Source of the DNA: Bryobacteraceae bacterium | GTDB lineage: Bacteria; Acidobacteriota; Terriglobia; Bryobacterales; Bryobacteraceae | Length of the DNA: 44,518 nucleotides | Assembly: GCA_025928545.1 (NCBI GenBank) | Contig: JAICJH010000056.1 | Coordinates: forward strand, 1-44,518 | Direction of reading: 5' to 3' | Part shown: piece by piece, positions 1-7,731 of the stretch | Numbering within the stretch: position 1 is the stretch's first letter | Layout: each line of letters starts with the position of its first letter | Translations under genes and position numbers: made by a program | Notes under the pieces: model-generated | Databases searched by the model: none | What the model was told of the DNA's origin: nothing | Seen by the model: only the letters and a program-made list of their open reading frames with translations

Positions 1-570
1 CGAACGCCGATCCCGGACGGGCAAATTGAATTTCCGCTGTCCGGTCTGGAGCCTGTTGCTCAGGGCAATGCCGGTGTTCAACTATGGCGCGGTTTCGTCC
101 AATACACCGACACACGAAGGCTAAGTGTGTGGGCTCACGTACTCGCGACGGTGTCCTATCCCGCTGTCGTAACCCTGAAAGAACTGCCGGCAAATGCCCC
201 GATCGATGCCATCCACTTAAACACCGAGATCCGCTCCGGACCTTTAAATCGTCCCGCCGTGGCAGCCAGCGTTCGGGAAGCTGCCGGACGTATTCTCCTT
301 CATTCGTTAAAATCCGGCGCCGAAATTCCACTAGCTTTCCTGGAAGAACCGCCGCTGGTTCGCCGCGGTGACTCAGTACGAATTGAAGTTCAGAGTGGTT
401 CTGCAATTCTTCGCTTTGACGCTGTCGCCGAGAGTACCGCGCGCGCAGGTGGCATGGCTGAGTTGCGCAATCCCCTGAACGGAAAAATATTTCGCGCGCG
501 TATCGACGCTGCGGCGTCTGCCAGTGGGCCCAAAGCCGTTATCGTCGTTGGAAAGGCACCGGTATTATGA
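1..570 (+). CDS. flgA: FlgA, flagellar P-ring assembly chaperone (5' partial)
   Basis: The reading frame is open from base 1, so the N-terminus and signal peptide lie outside the window; about 189 residues remain. FlgA is a periplasmic chaperone needed to assemble the FlgI P-ring around the flagellar rod. The visible C-terminal part fits the SAF/ChapFlgA domain: a hydrophobic 'PPLVRRGDSVRIEV' strand, then 'GMAELRNPLNGKIFRARI', the usual end of the family. The stop overlaps the flgH start as ATGA (567-570), and flgI follows, which is the normal FlgA-FlgH-FlgI order. The identification rests on these motifs and the context together. Confidence 0.88.
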   Translation, partial: RTPIPDGQIEFPLSGLEPVAQGNAGVQLWRGFVQYTDTRRLSVWAHVLATVSYPAVVTLKELPANAPIDAIHLNTEIRSGPLNRPAVAASVREAAGRILLHSLKSGAEIPLAFLEEPPLVRRGDSVRIEVQSGSAILRFDAVAESTARAGGMAELRNPLNGKIFRARIDAAASASGPKAVIVVGKAPVL

Positions 571-1280
571 ATCGCGTAGTCGCACATTCTCTGCTCTCCG
601 CGGCGCTCGCTTTCCCCGGCGTAGCTGGGGTGCTTCCGAACAAGAAGTCACCGAAGACGCCCGAGTCCACGCTGCTAGAGGAATACCTGCGGAGCGCGGC
701 CGGCGCAGATGATCGCGAAACTGTGGGAGCTTTGCCGGGCGCCATATGGTCTCCCTCCGGCCGCCTGAATGAACTTGGCCGCGATCTGCGCGCCAGTCAG
801 GTCGATGACGTCGTTACCATCCTCGTCACGGAGTCCATCAATGCCGTTGCTTCCGGTGTCAGCACTTCAGAGCGCGCGTCGTCTGCCAGCCAATCGATCA
901 GCAACCTGGCCGGGATCAAATCTCCCGCCGGCGCGCTGGTCAATATGCTCGGTTCTACCGGCGACCAGAAGCTGAACGGAACCGGAACTACTTCGCGCGC
1001 CTCGACGCTGACCGCGACCGTGACTGGGCGCGTCGTAAAAGTCCTTTCCGGTGGTTTGCTGCTGGTCGAAGGCGAAAAGAATATTCAGGTGAACTCAGAA
1101 CAGCAGAGAATCACGATCAGGGGAATTGTCCGTACCGCCGACATTTCGACTTCCAATACTATCCCGTCGACTCAAGTGGCGGATATGGAGGTGCGGGTTA
1201 ACGGTCGGGGCCTGGTAAGCGATGCCGTTCGACGCCCTAACTTACTTTACCGGCTGATTCTTGGGCTGCTCCCCTTCTGA
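567..1280 (+). CDS. flgH: FlgH, flagellar L-ring protein
   Basis: FlgH builds the outer-membrane L-ring, the bushing through which the flagellar rod turns. The 237-residue length is normal for the family. After a hydrophobic leader (about residues 5-22) and a variable stretch come 'GAIWSPSGRLNELGRDLRASQVDDVVTILVTESINAVASG' features spread over residues 58-97, then 'RVVKVLSGGLLLVEGEKNI' and 'IRGIVRTADIS', which are the core FlgH signatures. FlgH is usually a lipoprotein, but this protein contains no cysteine at all, so it cannot be lipidated in the usual way. The gene is translationally coupled to flgA and sits 9 bp before flgI. Confidence 0.95.
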   Translation: MNRVVAHSLLSAALAFPGVAGVLPNKKSPKTPESTLLEEYLRSAAGADDRETVGALPGAIWSPSGRLNELGRDLRASQVDDVVTILVTESINAVASGVSTSERASSASQSISNLAGIKSPAGALVNMLGSTGDQKLNGTGTTSRASTLTATVTGRVVKVLSGGLLLVEGEKNIQVNSEQQRITIRGIVRTADISTSNTIPSTQVADMEVRVNGRGLVSDAVRRPNLLYRLILGLLPF

Positions 1281-1289
1281 CCTTCCGCC

Positions 1290-2399
1290 ATGTCCACACT
1301 TTCCATTGTTGGCCGATGGGCCGCCTCGACTGCCTTCATTTCGTTGTCTGCATGGGGCGCGCCCGTCCGGCTGAAAGACCTCGTGTCGATTGAAGGTGTG
1401 CGCGAAAACCAGCTGGTTGGTTATGGCGTCGTAGTCGGCCTGGCCGGCACCGGAGACAAGCAGACAACAGTTTTCACGACTCAAAGTCTGGCCAACATGC
1501 TGGAGAAGATGGGCGTATCGGTCTCACCCGCGACCATCAAAGTAGCTAATGTTGCGTCGGTTGTAGTAACAGCGACTCTGCCGGCATTTGCTCAGCCTGG
1601 CGCCAAAATCGATGCCACCGCATCGGCTATTGGCGACGCAAAGAACCTTCAGGGCGGAGTTCTGCTGATGACCTCGCTGCGCGGTGCGAACGGGCAGACC
1701 TACGCTGTCGCTCAGGGTCCCGTGGTGACGGGCGGTTTTGTTGCGGGCCGGGGCGGCGCCAGCCAGACTGTGAATCATCCGACGGTTGGCCGGCTTCCGG
1801 AAGGTGCGACGGTCGAGCGGGCGGCGCCCTCGGTCGAGCCTTCCAACAGTGTCCACCTCCAGTTACGCAGTGCCGATTTTGCAACCTCCGCCAGAATCGC
1901 AGACGCCATCAATAAACGTTTCGGGGGCCCGGCGGCAATCGCCAGAGCCGAGAATTCGGGACTAGTCTCGGTCACGGCCCCTGGTGAATGGAAAGAGCGC
2001 GTCACCGAGTTTATCGCAGGCCTGGAGGATATCAAGGTCGAGGTGGACCGCGCCGCCCGCGTGGTTGTCAACGAGAGAACCGGCACAATCGTTATGGGCA
2101 ACGATGTCCGCGTTTCTCCGGTAGCGATCCTGCACGGCAATCTGACCGTCGAGATCCAGACGAATCTGTTGGTTTCTCAGCCCAATGTCGCAGGGCAGGG
2201 CACAACTCAAGTGGTACCGGAAGACAAAGTGACCGCGAAAGATGAGGCCGCCCACAACGTTGTGCTGAAGGAAGGTGCGACGGTGGAGGAATTGGTGCGC
2301 GCTCTGACAGCCATCGGCTCTTCCGCTCGCGACATTGTCGCCATTCTGGAAAATCTTCGGGCGGCACATGCGTTGAACGCCGAGATTGAGGTGATTTGA
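1290..2399 (+). CDS. flgI: FlgI, flagellar P-ring protein
   Basis: FlgI forms the periplasmic P-ring around the flagellar rod. The 369-residue protein has a short Sec signal peptide (cleavage near 'AWGA-PVRLKD') and then the family's hallmark start 'VRLKDLVSIEGVRENQLVGYG' spread over residues 26-46, followed by 'VVGLAGTGDK'. The middle carries 'NVASVVVTATLPAFAQPGAKID' features and the C-terminus ends with 'VRALTAIGSSARDIVAILENLRAAHALNAEIEVI' features, both canonical. The ATG at 1290 lies just before the signal peptide. The stop overlaps the next start by one base, so flgJ is probably translationally coupled. Confidence 0.97.
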   Translation: MSTLSIVGRWAASTAFISLSAWGAPVRLKDLVSIEGVRENQLVGYGVVVGLAGTGDKQTTVFTTQSLANMLEKMGVSVSPATIKVANVASVVVTATLPAFAQPGAKIDATASAIGDAKNLQGGVLLMTSLRGANGQTYAVAQGPVVTGGFVAGRGGASQTVNHPTVGRLPEGATVERAAPSVEPSNSVHLQLRSADFATSARIADAINKRFGGPAAIARAENSGLVSVTAPGEWKERVTEFIAGLEDIKVEVDRAARVVVNERTGTIVMGNDVRVSPVAILHGNLTVEIQTNLLVSQPNVAGQGTTQVVPEDKVTAKDEAAHNVVLKEGATVEELVRALTAIGSSARDIVAILENLRAAHALNAEIEVI

Positions 2400-2704
2400 T
2401 GACTTCAACTGGATTGTCCTCGGGCGCGGCGGCGGCGGCCGATGCCCTGAACCGGCGCCAACCAGCCAATGGTGGCAGCAAAGCCGACAACGCTGCCTGT
2501 GATTTTGAGGCGTTGTTGCTGGGCCAGATTCTGAAGTCTGCTCACGAAGGCGGCGGCTGGCTTGGCGGCGCTGAAGATGATGCCTCAGACGCCGCTGTGG
2601 GCCTGGGCGAGGAGCAGCTAGCCCGTACGATGGCGTCCAGTGGCGGACTCGGCCTTGCAAAAGTGATTGAATCCGGTTTTCGCAACGAGCACCCAGGCAA
2701 TTAA
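2399..2704 (+). CDS. flgJ: FlgJ-type rod-binding protein (N-terminal domain only)
   Basis: About 101 residues. The core 'DFEALLLGQILKSA' (around residues 33-46) and the C-terminal 'EEQLARTMASSGGLGLAKVI' match the rod-binding domain of FlgJ (PF10135), which caps the growing flagellar rod. There is no C-terminal muramidase domain, so a separate enzyme would have to open the peptidoglycan; single-domain FlgJ proteins are common outside the gamma/beta-proteobacteria. The ATG at 2399 overlaps the flgI stop by one base; a TTG three bases upstream is the only close alternative. It is the last gene of the plus-strand flagellar run and converges on fliS with a 4-bp gap. Confidence 0.85.
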   Translation: MTSTGLSSGAAAAADALNRRQPANGGSKADNAACDFEALLLGQILKSAHEGGGWLGGAEDDASDAAVGLGEEQLARTMASSGGLGLAKVIESGFRNEHPGN

Positions 2705-2708
2705 GCAA

Positions 2709-3131
2709 TTAAGCAAAGACCGCGAGGCAGTCGTTGGGCACCCGTTCGTAGCTGCCCTGGAATTCCTGGTCGCCGTAGTCCACTTCCGGCACTGCCTGCC
2801 ACGCATCGGCAAGCGTGCTCATCAACCGTCCCACTTCCTCGAGCGGGGCGTCTTCCCTGCTGAAGTTTGCCTCAATCAGTCTTTGCTGCATGTAGCAATA
2901 GAGCCTCCGCAGATTGTGCGCCAGCTCCGGCGCTTTATCCATATCGAGTGAGACCATCAATTCGCTTAGAATGGCATGCACTTTGGTCACTGCCTGGACC
3001 CGTTCCCTGATTCGGCCTTCTCTCAGATGCTCGCGTGCGTCGGCAGTCAATGCAATGCCTCGTTGGTACATGATCCGGACGAGTTCGATCGGGCTTGCAG
3101 AGAGTATGATGTCTTCAAAATAGCGGTTCAT
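2709..3131 (-). CDS. fliS: FliS, flagellin export chaperone
   Basis: FliS binds the C-terminus of flagellin in the cytoplasm, prevents early polymerisation and delivers it to the flagellar export gate. The 140-residue protein is helical throughout and begins with 'YFEDIILSASPIELVRIMYQ', a clear version of the family's N-terminal motif (normally Y....V.TASP.ELI.MLYD). A second recognisable block is 'ILSELMVSLDMDKAPELAHNL'. A Shine-Dalgarno-like AGGAG lies upstream of the ATG. The start overlaps the end of the FlaG-like gene by 17 bp, so both are probably on one transcript. No flagellin or fliD gene is in the window. Confidence 0.92.
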   Translation of the reverse strand: MNRYFEDIILSASPIELVRIMYQRGIALTADAREHLREGRIRERVQAVTKVHAILSELMVSLDMDKAPELAHNLRRLYCYMQQRLIEANFSREDAPLEEVGRLMSTLADAWQAVPEVDYGDQEFQGSYERVPNDCLAVFA

Positions 3132-3522
3132 CTGTCGGTTGCTCCTTGCGATATTCCTGGGCTAGCTGCAGCGCATATTCGTCTGGCCACTGGACGTAGA
3201 CCTGCCCCGTTTGCCTGTCGACCACTGAGACGATCAGGCGCTTCGTTGCGGAGTCGATTGAGTAAGTAATTTCCCGGTCGGGTCCCGCGGCGTCAGCCTG
3301 ATTGAGTATATGAACGGCTGAAATAATTGCCTGTCTGCGAGTGCGCTCGTCCGTCGTTATTGTGTTTGCTGTTTCCGGACCGACGGTCCAGAGCGCTGTG
3401 CCACCAATTTGACCCATCTGCTGCCGCTCAGAAGTCTTATCGGCCCGCCAGCCGCCATGTTGAGTCTGGCCGCCAGGATCAGTTTTCGCCAGGTTGGCGG
3501 TTGAACGAGTCGACAACCACAA
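3115..3522 (-). CDS. flaG: FlaG-like flagellar protein
   Basis: The C-terminal half carries the FlaG pattern: 'ITYSIDSATKRLIVSVVDRQ' followed by 'TGQVYVQWPDEYALQLAQEY', matching the family's 'L.F..de.....v.VvD..tgEvirqIP.ee.l.l'. FlaG proteins affect filament length or hook-associated steps, but their exact role is not settled. The longest frame starts with TTG at 3522 (135 residues); an ATG at 3417 would give 100 residues and keep the whole conserved part. Neither start has a strong ribosome-binding site. Overlap with fliS by 17 bp supports a flaG-fliS transcript. The N-terminal 35 residues of the long version are low in recognisable sequence. Confidence 0.72.
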   Translation of the reverse strand: MWLSTRSTANLAKTDPGGQTQHGGWRADKTSERQQMGQIGGTALWTVGPETANTITTDERTRRQAIISAVHILNQADAAGPDREITYSIDSATKRLIVSVVDRQTGQVYVQWPDEYALQLAQEYRKEQPTDEPLF

Positions 3523-3546
3523 CGTCGAACGGTAGCTTTTTCGTTA

Positions 3547-3993
3547 TTAACTTGCAAACCAGGTCGTTCCTGCAAAGCTGCCTCCATTCTTTCCCAGCAC
3601 CATTTCGTAAGCCGGAAAGTCGCGCGATTCAATATGCACCTTCAACCCGAAACGCTCCGCGAGTAAGTTCTGCAGCATGAGCCGGAAGTCTTCCTTCGTC
3701 GCATTCGCGCGCAGGCTCGCAACAACGTCGAAAGCCGGCTGATCGAGCGCCGTACGGCTCGATACCTGAAACGACTTCAGATAATATGCGGTGACGATGA
3801 GATCAAGCAGGGACGCCCGGCCGAATTTGTAGCGCGTGGAATTGGCAAATCCCGGGCCTCCGTCAGAACCACGCACGCTGTCCGCGGCCGAAAGCCTGAC
3901 TGACGCCGCATCAAATGTTGGGGTGGATTGTGAAAATGACGGTGACCCGGACAGGGCCACCGTCATCAGAACTACGAATTTCCAGGATCGCAT
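3547..3993 (-). pseudogene. Truncated TIGR03435-family secreted protein
   Basis: The frame begins with a signal peptide ('MRSWKFVVLMTVALSGSPSFSQ' region) followed by 'TFDAASVRLS', 'GGPGFANSTRYKFGRASLLDLIVTAYYL' features, 'DQPAFDVVASLRANATKEDFRLMLQNLLAERFGLKVH' features and 'LGKNGG'. These blocks match in order the N-terminal half of TIGR03435, a family greatly expanded in Solibacter-type Acidobacteria and of unknown function. Complete members are usually about 250-330 residues; here the frame stops after 148, just past the 'KNG' block, and I see no continuation in another frame before the flaG-like gene. It is therefore called a C-terminal deletion, though a shortened functional protein cannot be excluded. 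Confidence 0.7.
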
Positions 3994-4022
3994 GTCGTCA
4001 CCTGACGGTGACTATAACAAAG

Positions 4023-4334
4023 CTACCTGCCTGGAACGCCCATCCAGGTGCGAGTCCAAAGATCGGCCATCGCGATAAACAGCAGCAGGATCAACCAGTA
4101 CAATCCGGCCAGAACAATCATCTTGGTCAACCGCGTCCCGTACTTCACGTGCATGAAGAACAGGATGACCAGCGAGGCCTTGAAAATAGCGATCGAGAGC
4201 GCGACGAAGATATTGAGCCGGCCAAGATCGACCGTGGAGACCCAGGTAGTAACCCAGGTCATCGCGATCAGGGTCAGGAAGACCGCAAAATAGATCCGCT
4301 TGGGAACAATATGGTGTTCTTCGTGCGCAGACAT
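4023..4334 (-). CDS. coxIV: Cytochrome c oxidase subunit IV (caa3-type)
   Basis: A 103-residue protein with three predicted membrane helices ('IYFAVFLTLIAMTWVTTWV', 'IFVALSIAIFKASLVILFFMH', 'MIVLAGLYWLILLLFIAM'). The second helix with 'KASLVILFFMHVKYG' is the signature of the prokaryotic cytochrome oxidase subunit IV family (COX4_pro/CyoD-like), an accessory subunit that stabilises the oxidase. It is the last gene of the respiratory operon and starts one base after the coxIII stop, so it is very probably translated by coupling. No convincing terminator hairpin was seen after it. Confidence 0.9.
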   Translation of the reverse strand: MSAHEEHHIVPKRIYFAVFLTLIAMTWVTTWVSTVDLGRLNIFVALSIAIFKASLVILFFMHVKYGTRLTKMIVLAGLYWLILLLFIAMADLWTRTWMGVPGR

Positions 4335-4335
4335 C

Positions 4336-5013
4336 TTAGTTCAACCCCTTGGAGCGGTCTATCAGATAGAGAAGCGGGAACAGGAAAATCCAGACAATAT
4401 CGACGAAGTGCCAATAGAGTCCGAACATTTCTATTGGCGTATACCACTTTGCCGTATATTTACCCTGTCGAGACTGGACGATGAGAACCAGCAGAATCCC
4501 GAACCCAACCAGCATGTGGGTGGCGTGCAATCCCGTCATCCCGAAATAAAGCGAGAAGAACAGAGGTGTGTGGCCGGCATCCGCGCAGCCTTCACATTCG
4601 AAGTGATAACCGGGGACTTCGTGATGCACCCACTTATCGTGGTACTCGTACGCTTTTACTCCCAAAAATATTCCGCCCAGAATCAGCGTCAGAACCAGAA
4701 ACAATTGCAGCAGCTTTTGGTTTCCCTTGGATGCGTAATGCACACCCAGCGCCATCGTGAGCGAACTGCAAATCAGAACAGTTGTATTGACGGCGCCCAA
4801 TATGTAGTTGGTCTTGTTGCTGGCCGCGGCAAACGCGGCCGGATAGGCTTGCCGGTAAGCGAAGTAAGCCAGAAACAGTCCACCGAAGAACATGATTTCG
4901 GTGACCAGAAACACCCACATGCCAATTGTCGAAGCGTCCTTCTGCTGCTCTTCATTCGCAAAATGGTGCTTGAGCGTCGTTTCCTCGTGATGAGGAACAG
5001 TCTGGCTAGCCAA
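4336..5013 (-). CDS. coxIII: Cytochrome c oxidase subunit III
   Basis: A 225-residue membrane subunit of the caa3 oxygen reductase. Recognisable family blocks are 'GMWVFLVTEIMFFGGLFLAY' (first helix with the conserved E and F residues), 'GMTGLHATHMLVGFG' and the C-terminal 'YWHFVDIVWIFLFPLLYL'. The five-helix length is typical of short bacterial subunit III proteins. The first codon is TTG at 5013 with a strong Shine-Dalgarno (AGGAGGT) eight bases upstream; the next methionine is residue 32, inside the first helix, so TTG is the credible start. The gene overlaps the coxI stop by 8 bp. Confidence 0.96.
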   Translation of the reverse strand: MASQTVPHHEETTLKHHFANEEQQKDASTIGMWVFLVTEIMFFGGLFLAYFAYRQAYPAAFAAASNKTNYILGAVNTTVLICSSLTMALGVHYASKGNQKLLQLFLVLTLILGGIFLGVKAYEYHDKWVHHEVPGYHFECEGCADAGHTPLFFSLYFGMTGLHATHMLVGFGILLVLIVQSRQGKYTAKWYTPIEMFGLYWHFVDIVWIFLFPLLYLIDRSKGLN

Positions 5014-6634
5014 TGTGGACTACCTCCTGCTGTGTCGAATAATCGTAAGCTTCGGTAGTGACCACGGGTGTAATTTCGAAATTTTCCGGAATTGGCGGCG
5101 ATGTCGTCTGCCATTCCAGACCCGTCGCGCCCCAGGGATTTGCCGGAGCGATCGCACCGTACTTGAGAGACCAGGTCAGATACACGGCAGGGAGCAGGAG
5201 TCCAAGGCCAAGTACCGATGCGCCGGCGGAAGACAGTACGTTGAATACCTGAAACTCGGGCGGATAAACGTGATACCGTCGCGGCATTCCCATGTAGCCC
5301 AGCAGGAATTGCGGGAAGAACGTCAGGTTGAAGCCGGCGAATACGAGGACGGCCGAAACCTTGGACCAGACATCGGAATACATGCGGCCAAACATCTTCG
5401 GCCACCAGAAGTGCAGGCCCGACATATAGCCAAGCAGCGCCCCGCCGACCATGACGTAATGGAAGTGAGCGATGACGAAGTACGTGTCCGTCAGGTGGAC
5501 GTCCATACCGAGCGACGCCAGCACAACGCCTGTGAGGCCACCGACAGTGAAAAGCCCGATGAACCCGATCGCATACAACATCGGCGTCTCCATCCGAACC
5601 TGGCCCTTATACATGGTGGCCGCCCAGTTGAATACTTTGATTGCCGATGGAATCGCGACAATGTAGCTCAGGACTGAAAAGACCAGGCCGGCATAGATCG
5701 ATTGGCCGGCGACAAAGAGGTGATGGCCCCAAACCAGGAACCCGAAGACCGCGATCGCGATACTTGAAAACGCGATGAAGGTGTAGCCAAAAGGCTTCTT
5801 CGAGGAGAACGTCGAAATAACCTCGGAGATCACGCCCATTGACGGCAGAATCATGATGTAGACGGCAGGATGTGAATAGAACCAGAAAAGATGCTGGAAC
5901 AGCACCGGATCTCCGCCGTATGCGGGGTCGAAAAACCCGATGTGCAGTCCGCGTTCCAGAACCAGCAGAAACAGCGTAACTGCGATGACCGGCGTGCCCA
6001 GAATCATGATCGCGCTGGTGGCGTAGTGCGCCCAAACGAATAATGGCAGACGGAACCAGGTCAAACCCGGAGCGCGCATCCGGTGAACGGTGACGATAAA
6101 GTTGAGACCCGTAAGAATTGCTGAAAAGCCGTTGATGAAAATTCCGAGCCCGGCCATCACAACGTAGCCGTTGGAATATGAACTGCTGAATGGCGTATAA
6201 AAAGTCCAGCCGGTATCCACGCCGCCCGTCAAAAGCACGTAGAGCGTGAAAACCCCGCCCAGCATGTAAATGTACCAGCTCATCAGGTTGATTCTCGGGA
6301 ACGCGAGATCCTTCGCGCCGATCATCATGGGGAGCAGAAAATTACCCAGCGTTGCAGGAATCGAGGGAATCAAAAAGAAGAAGACCATCAGCACGCCGTG
6401 CATCGTGAAGATCTTGTTGTATTGATTGGATTCGAACAGGTCGCCGGCCGGCGTCGCCAATTCCAGTCGAATCAGACCCGCAAATACACCGCCGAGGGCG
6501 AAGAACGCCGTCACCACGATCAGATACATGATCGCGATACGCTTGTGATCCTTGGTCAGGAGCCAGCTCTTCAGTCCCGTTTCCGCGTTGAGATAATTTT
6601 TTGTTTCTATTACTGGTGGAGGCGCCTTAATCAT
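5006..6634 (-). CDS. coxI: Cytochrome c oxidase subunit I, A2-type heme-copper oxygen reductase
   Basis: The catalytic subunit that reduces oxygen to water and pumps protons. The 542-residue sequence shows the heme a ligand in 'FTMHG' (H79), CuB ligands in 'YSHPAVY' (H255, cross-linked tyrosine Y259) and 'WGHHLF' (H304, H305), and heme ligands in 'AHFHYVM' (H390, H392). The K-channel lysine is present in 'IPSAIKVFNW' (K333). The D-channel glutamate of A1 enzymes is missing; the site reads YSHPAVY, the Tyr-Ser signature that defines A2-type oxidases. The start overlaps the coxII stop by 4 bp. No heme A synthase or heme O synthase gene is in the window. Confidence 0.98.
   Translation of the reverse strand: MIKAPPPVIETKNYLNAETGLKSWLLTKDHKRIAIMYLIVVTAFFALGGVFAGLIRLELATPAGDLFESNQYNKIFTMHGVLMVFFFLIPSIPATLGNFLLPMMIGAKDLAFPRINLMSWYIYMLGGVFTLYVLLTGGVDTGWTFYTPFSSSYSNGYVVMAGLGIFINGFSAILTGLNFIVTVHRMRAPGLTWFRLPLFVWAHYATSAIMILGTPVIAVTLFLLVLERGLHIGFFDPAYGGDPVLFQHLFWFYSHPAVYIMILPSMGVISEVISTFSSKKPFGYTFIAFSSIAIAVFGFLVWGHHLFVAGQSIYAGLVFSVLSYIVAIPSAIKVFNWAATMYKGQVRMETPMLYAIGFIGLFTVGGLTGVVLASLGMDVHLTDTYFVIAHFHYVMVGGALLGYMSGLHFWWPKMFGRMYSDVWSKVSAVLVFAGFNLTFFPQFLLGYMGMPRRYHVYPPEFQVFNVLSSAGASVLGLGLLLPAVYLTWSLKYGAIAPANPWGATGLEWQTTSPPIPENFEITPVVTTEAYDYSTQQEVVHIG
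5022..5028 (-). promoter_or_regulatory. Strong Shine-Dalgarno deciding the TTG start of coxIII
   Basis: The minus strand reads AGGAGGT here, an almost perfect anti-16S match, with eight bases to the TTG at 5013-5011. It lies inside the last codons of coxI. No in-frame ATG is available before the first membrane helix, so the site is the main support for the TTG start. Confidence 0.7.
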
Positions 6635-7731
6635 TGTTGTTTCCCTGTGCCCTGGCTCGCCGGAGCCGCTTTGCCACTGGCCGCCTGGCCTCTGAACTCA
6701 GACGAAGGCACCGCCATCGGCCCCGTCTTCTGGATGTCGGAAGGTTCGGCAGGCACGGTCCGTTCCGGAACCACGCCGCTCGGGTTCCCTAAGGACTTAA
6801 TGTACTCGATGAGCTTCAGCATGCCTTCATCGGTGATTAACCCATGGAATGTCGGCATGATCCGATCGTACCCGGCCACAATCTTTGCCTGCGGATAAAG
6901 GACCGACTCACGGATATAAGATTCGTCGACCCGGACGCTGGTTCCATCCGACAGATCGGCTTTCATGCCATAGAGTCCCTGCAGGTTCGGTGCTCGTCCG
7001 TGTCCGTCTTTCACATGGCAATTACCGCACCCAAGTTGACGGAACAGGCTTTCGCCTTCCTCCGCCATGGAGCCTTCGCCACTGCCCTGTGCGAGCCACT
7101 TGTCGTAATCTTCCACGCTCATCACATACACAGTACCGACCATTCCCGAATGCTTCGTGCCGCAATATTCGGCGCAGAAAAGGTGATACGCGCCAATTTT
7201 GGTTGGACGAAACCATTCAGTTGTATACCGGCCAGGCAGTACGTCGGTCTTCGTCCGGAACGCCGGGACATAGAAATCGTGAATGACATCTTCCGACGTC
7301 ATCGTCAACTTGATATTGCGGTTGATCGGTACGTGCAGTTCGTTGATTTCGCGCGCGCCTTCCAGATGCTGTACCTTCCACATCCAGCGTTTGCCGGTGA
7401 CGTAGATGCTCAGCGAGTCCTTGGGAGGCCGCGACTCTTCGAACATGATGCTCGCTCCCCACGCGAACATAACCAGCGAAAGCACGAGCGGAATCACACT
7501 CCACGCAATTTCGAGAATCATACCGCCGATACTGTGCTCGTCGGCCGGCGTGGGAATCGGTGCCCCTGCCCGCTTACGATATTTCACGGCGAAAAAGATA
7601 ATCAGGAACGCGACCAGCAACGAAAAGAAGGCGCTGACCACCACCATGTATCCGTACAGGCCGTCGACGCTCGGGGCGAAGTTCGACGCCGAATCCGGAA
7701 ACAGCTGGAAACTCTTAGGTTCCAATATCAT
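6631..7731 (-). CDS. coxII: Cytochrome c oxidase subunit II with fused cytochrome c (caa3)
   Basis: The electron-entry subunit. Two N-terminal helices (about residues 26-50 and 70-95) precede a periplasmic cupredoxin domain with a full CuA site: H151 in 'IHDFYVP', then 'CAEYCGTKHSGM' giving C186, E188, C190, H194 and M197. A cytochrome c domain is fused behind it, with heme motif CGNCH at residues 235-239 and the probable axial Met in 'IMPTFHG' (M292). This fusion defines a caa3 enzyme. The last 60 residues are Pro/Ala-rich and look disordered. The gene abuts sco (one-base overlap) and coxI (4-bp overlap). Confidence 0.97.
   Translation of the reverse strand: MILEPKSFQLFPDSASNFAPSVDGLYGYMVVVSAFFSLLVAFLIIFFAVKYRKRAGAPIPTPADEHSIGGMILEIAWSVIPLVLSLVMFAWGASIMFEESRPPKDSLSIYVTGKRWMWKVQHLEGAREINELHVPINRNIKLTMTSEDVIHDFYVPAFRTKTDVLPGRYTTEWFRPTKIGAYHLFCAEYCGTKHSGMVGTVYVMSVEDYDKWLAQGSGEGSMAEEGESLFRQLGCGNCHVKDGHGRAPNLQGLYGMKADLSDGTSVRVDESYIRESVLYPQAKIVAGYDRIMPTFHGLITDEGMLKLIEYIKSLGNPSGVVPERTVPAEPSDIQKTGPMAVPSSEFRGQAASGKAAPASQGTGKQQ

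Noticed and set aside
4300..5058. A 252-codon plus-strand frame across coxIII
   Set aside because: It is antisense to a clear oxidase subunit and contains no family feature.
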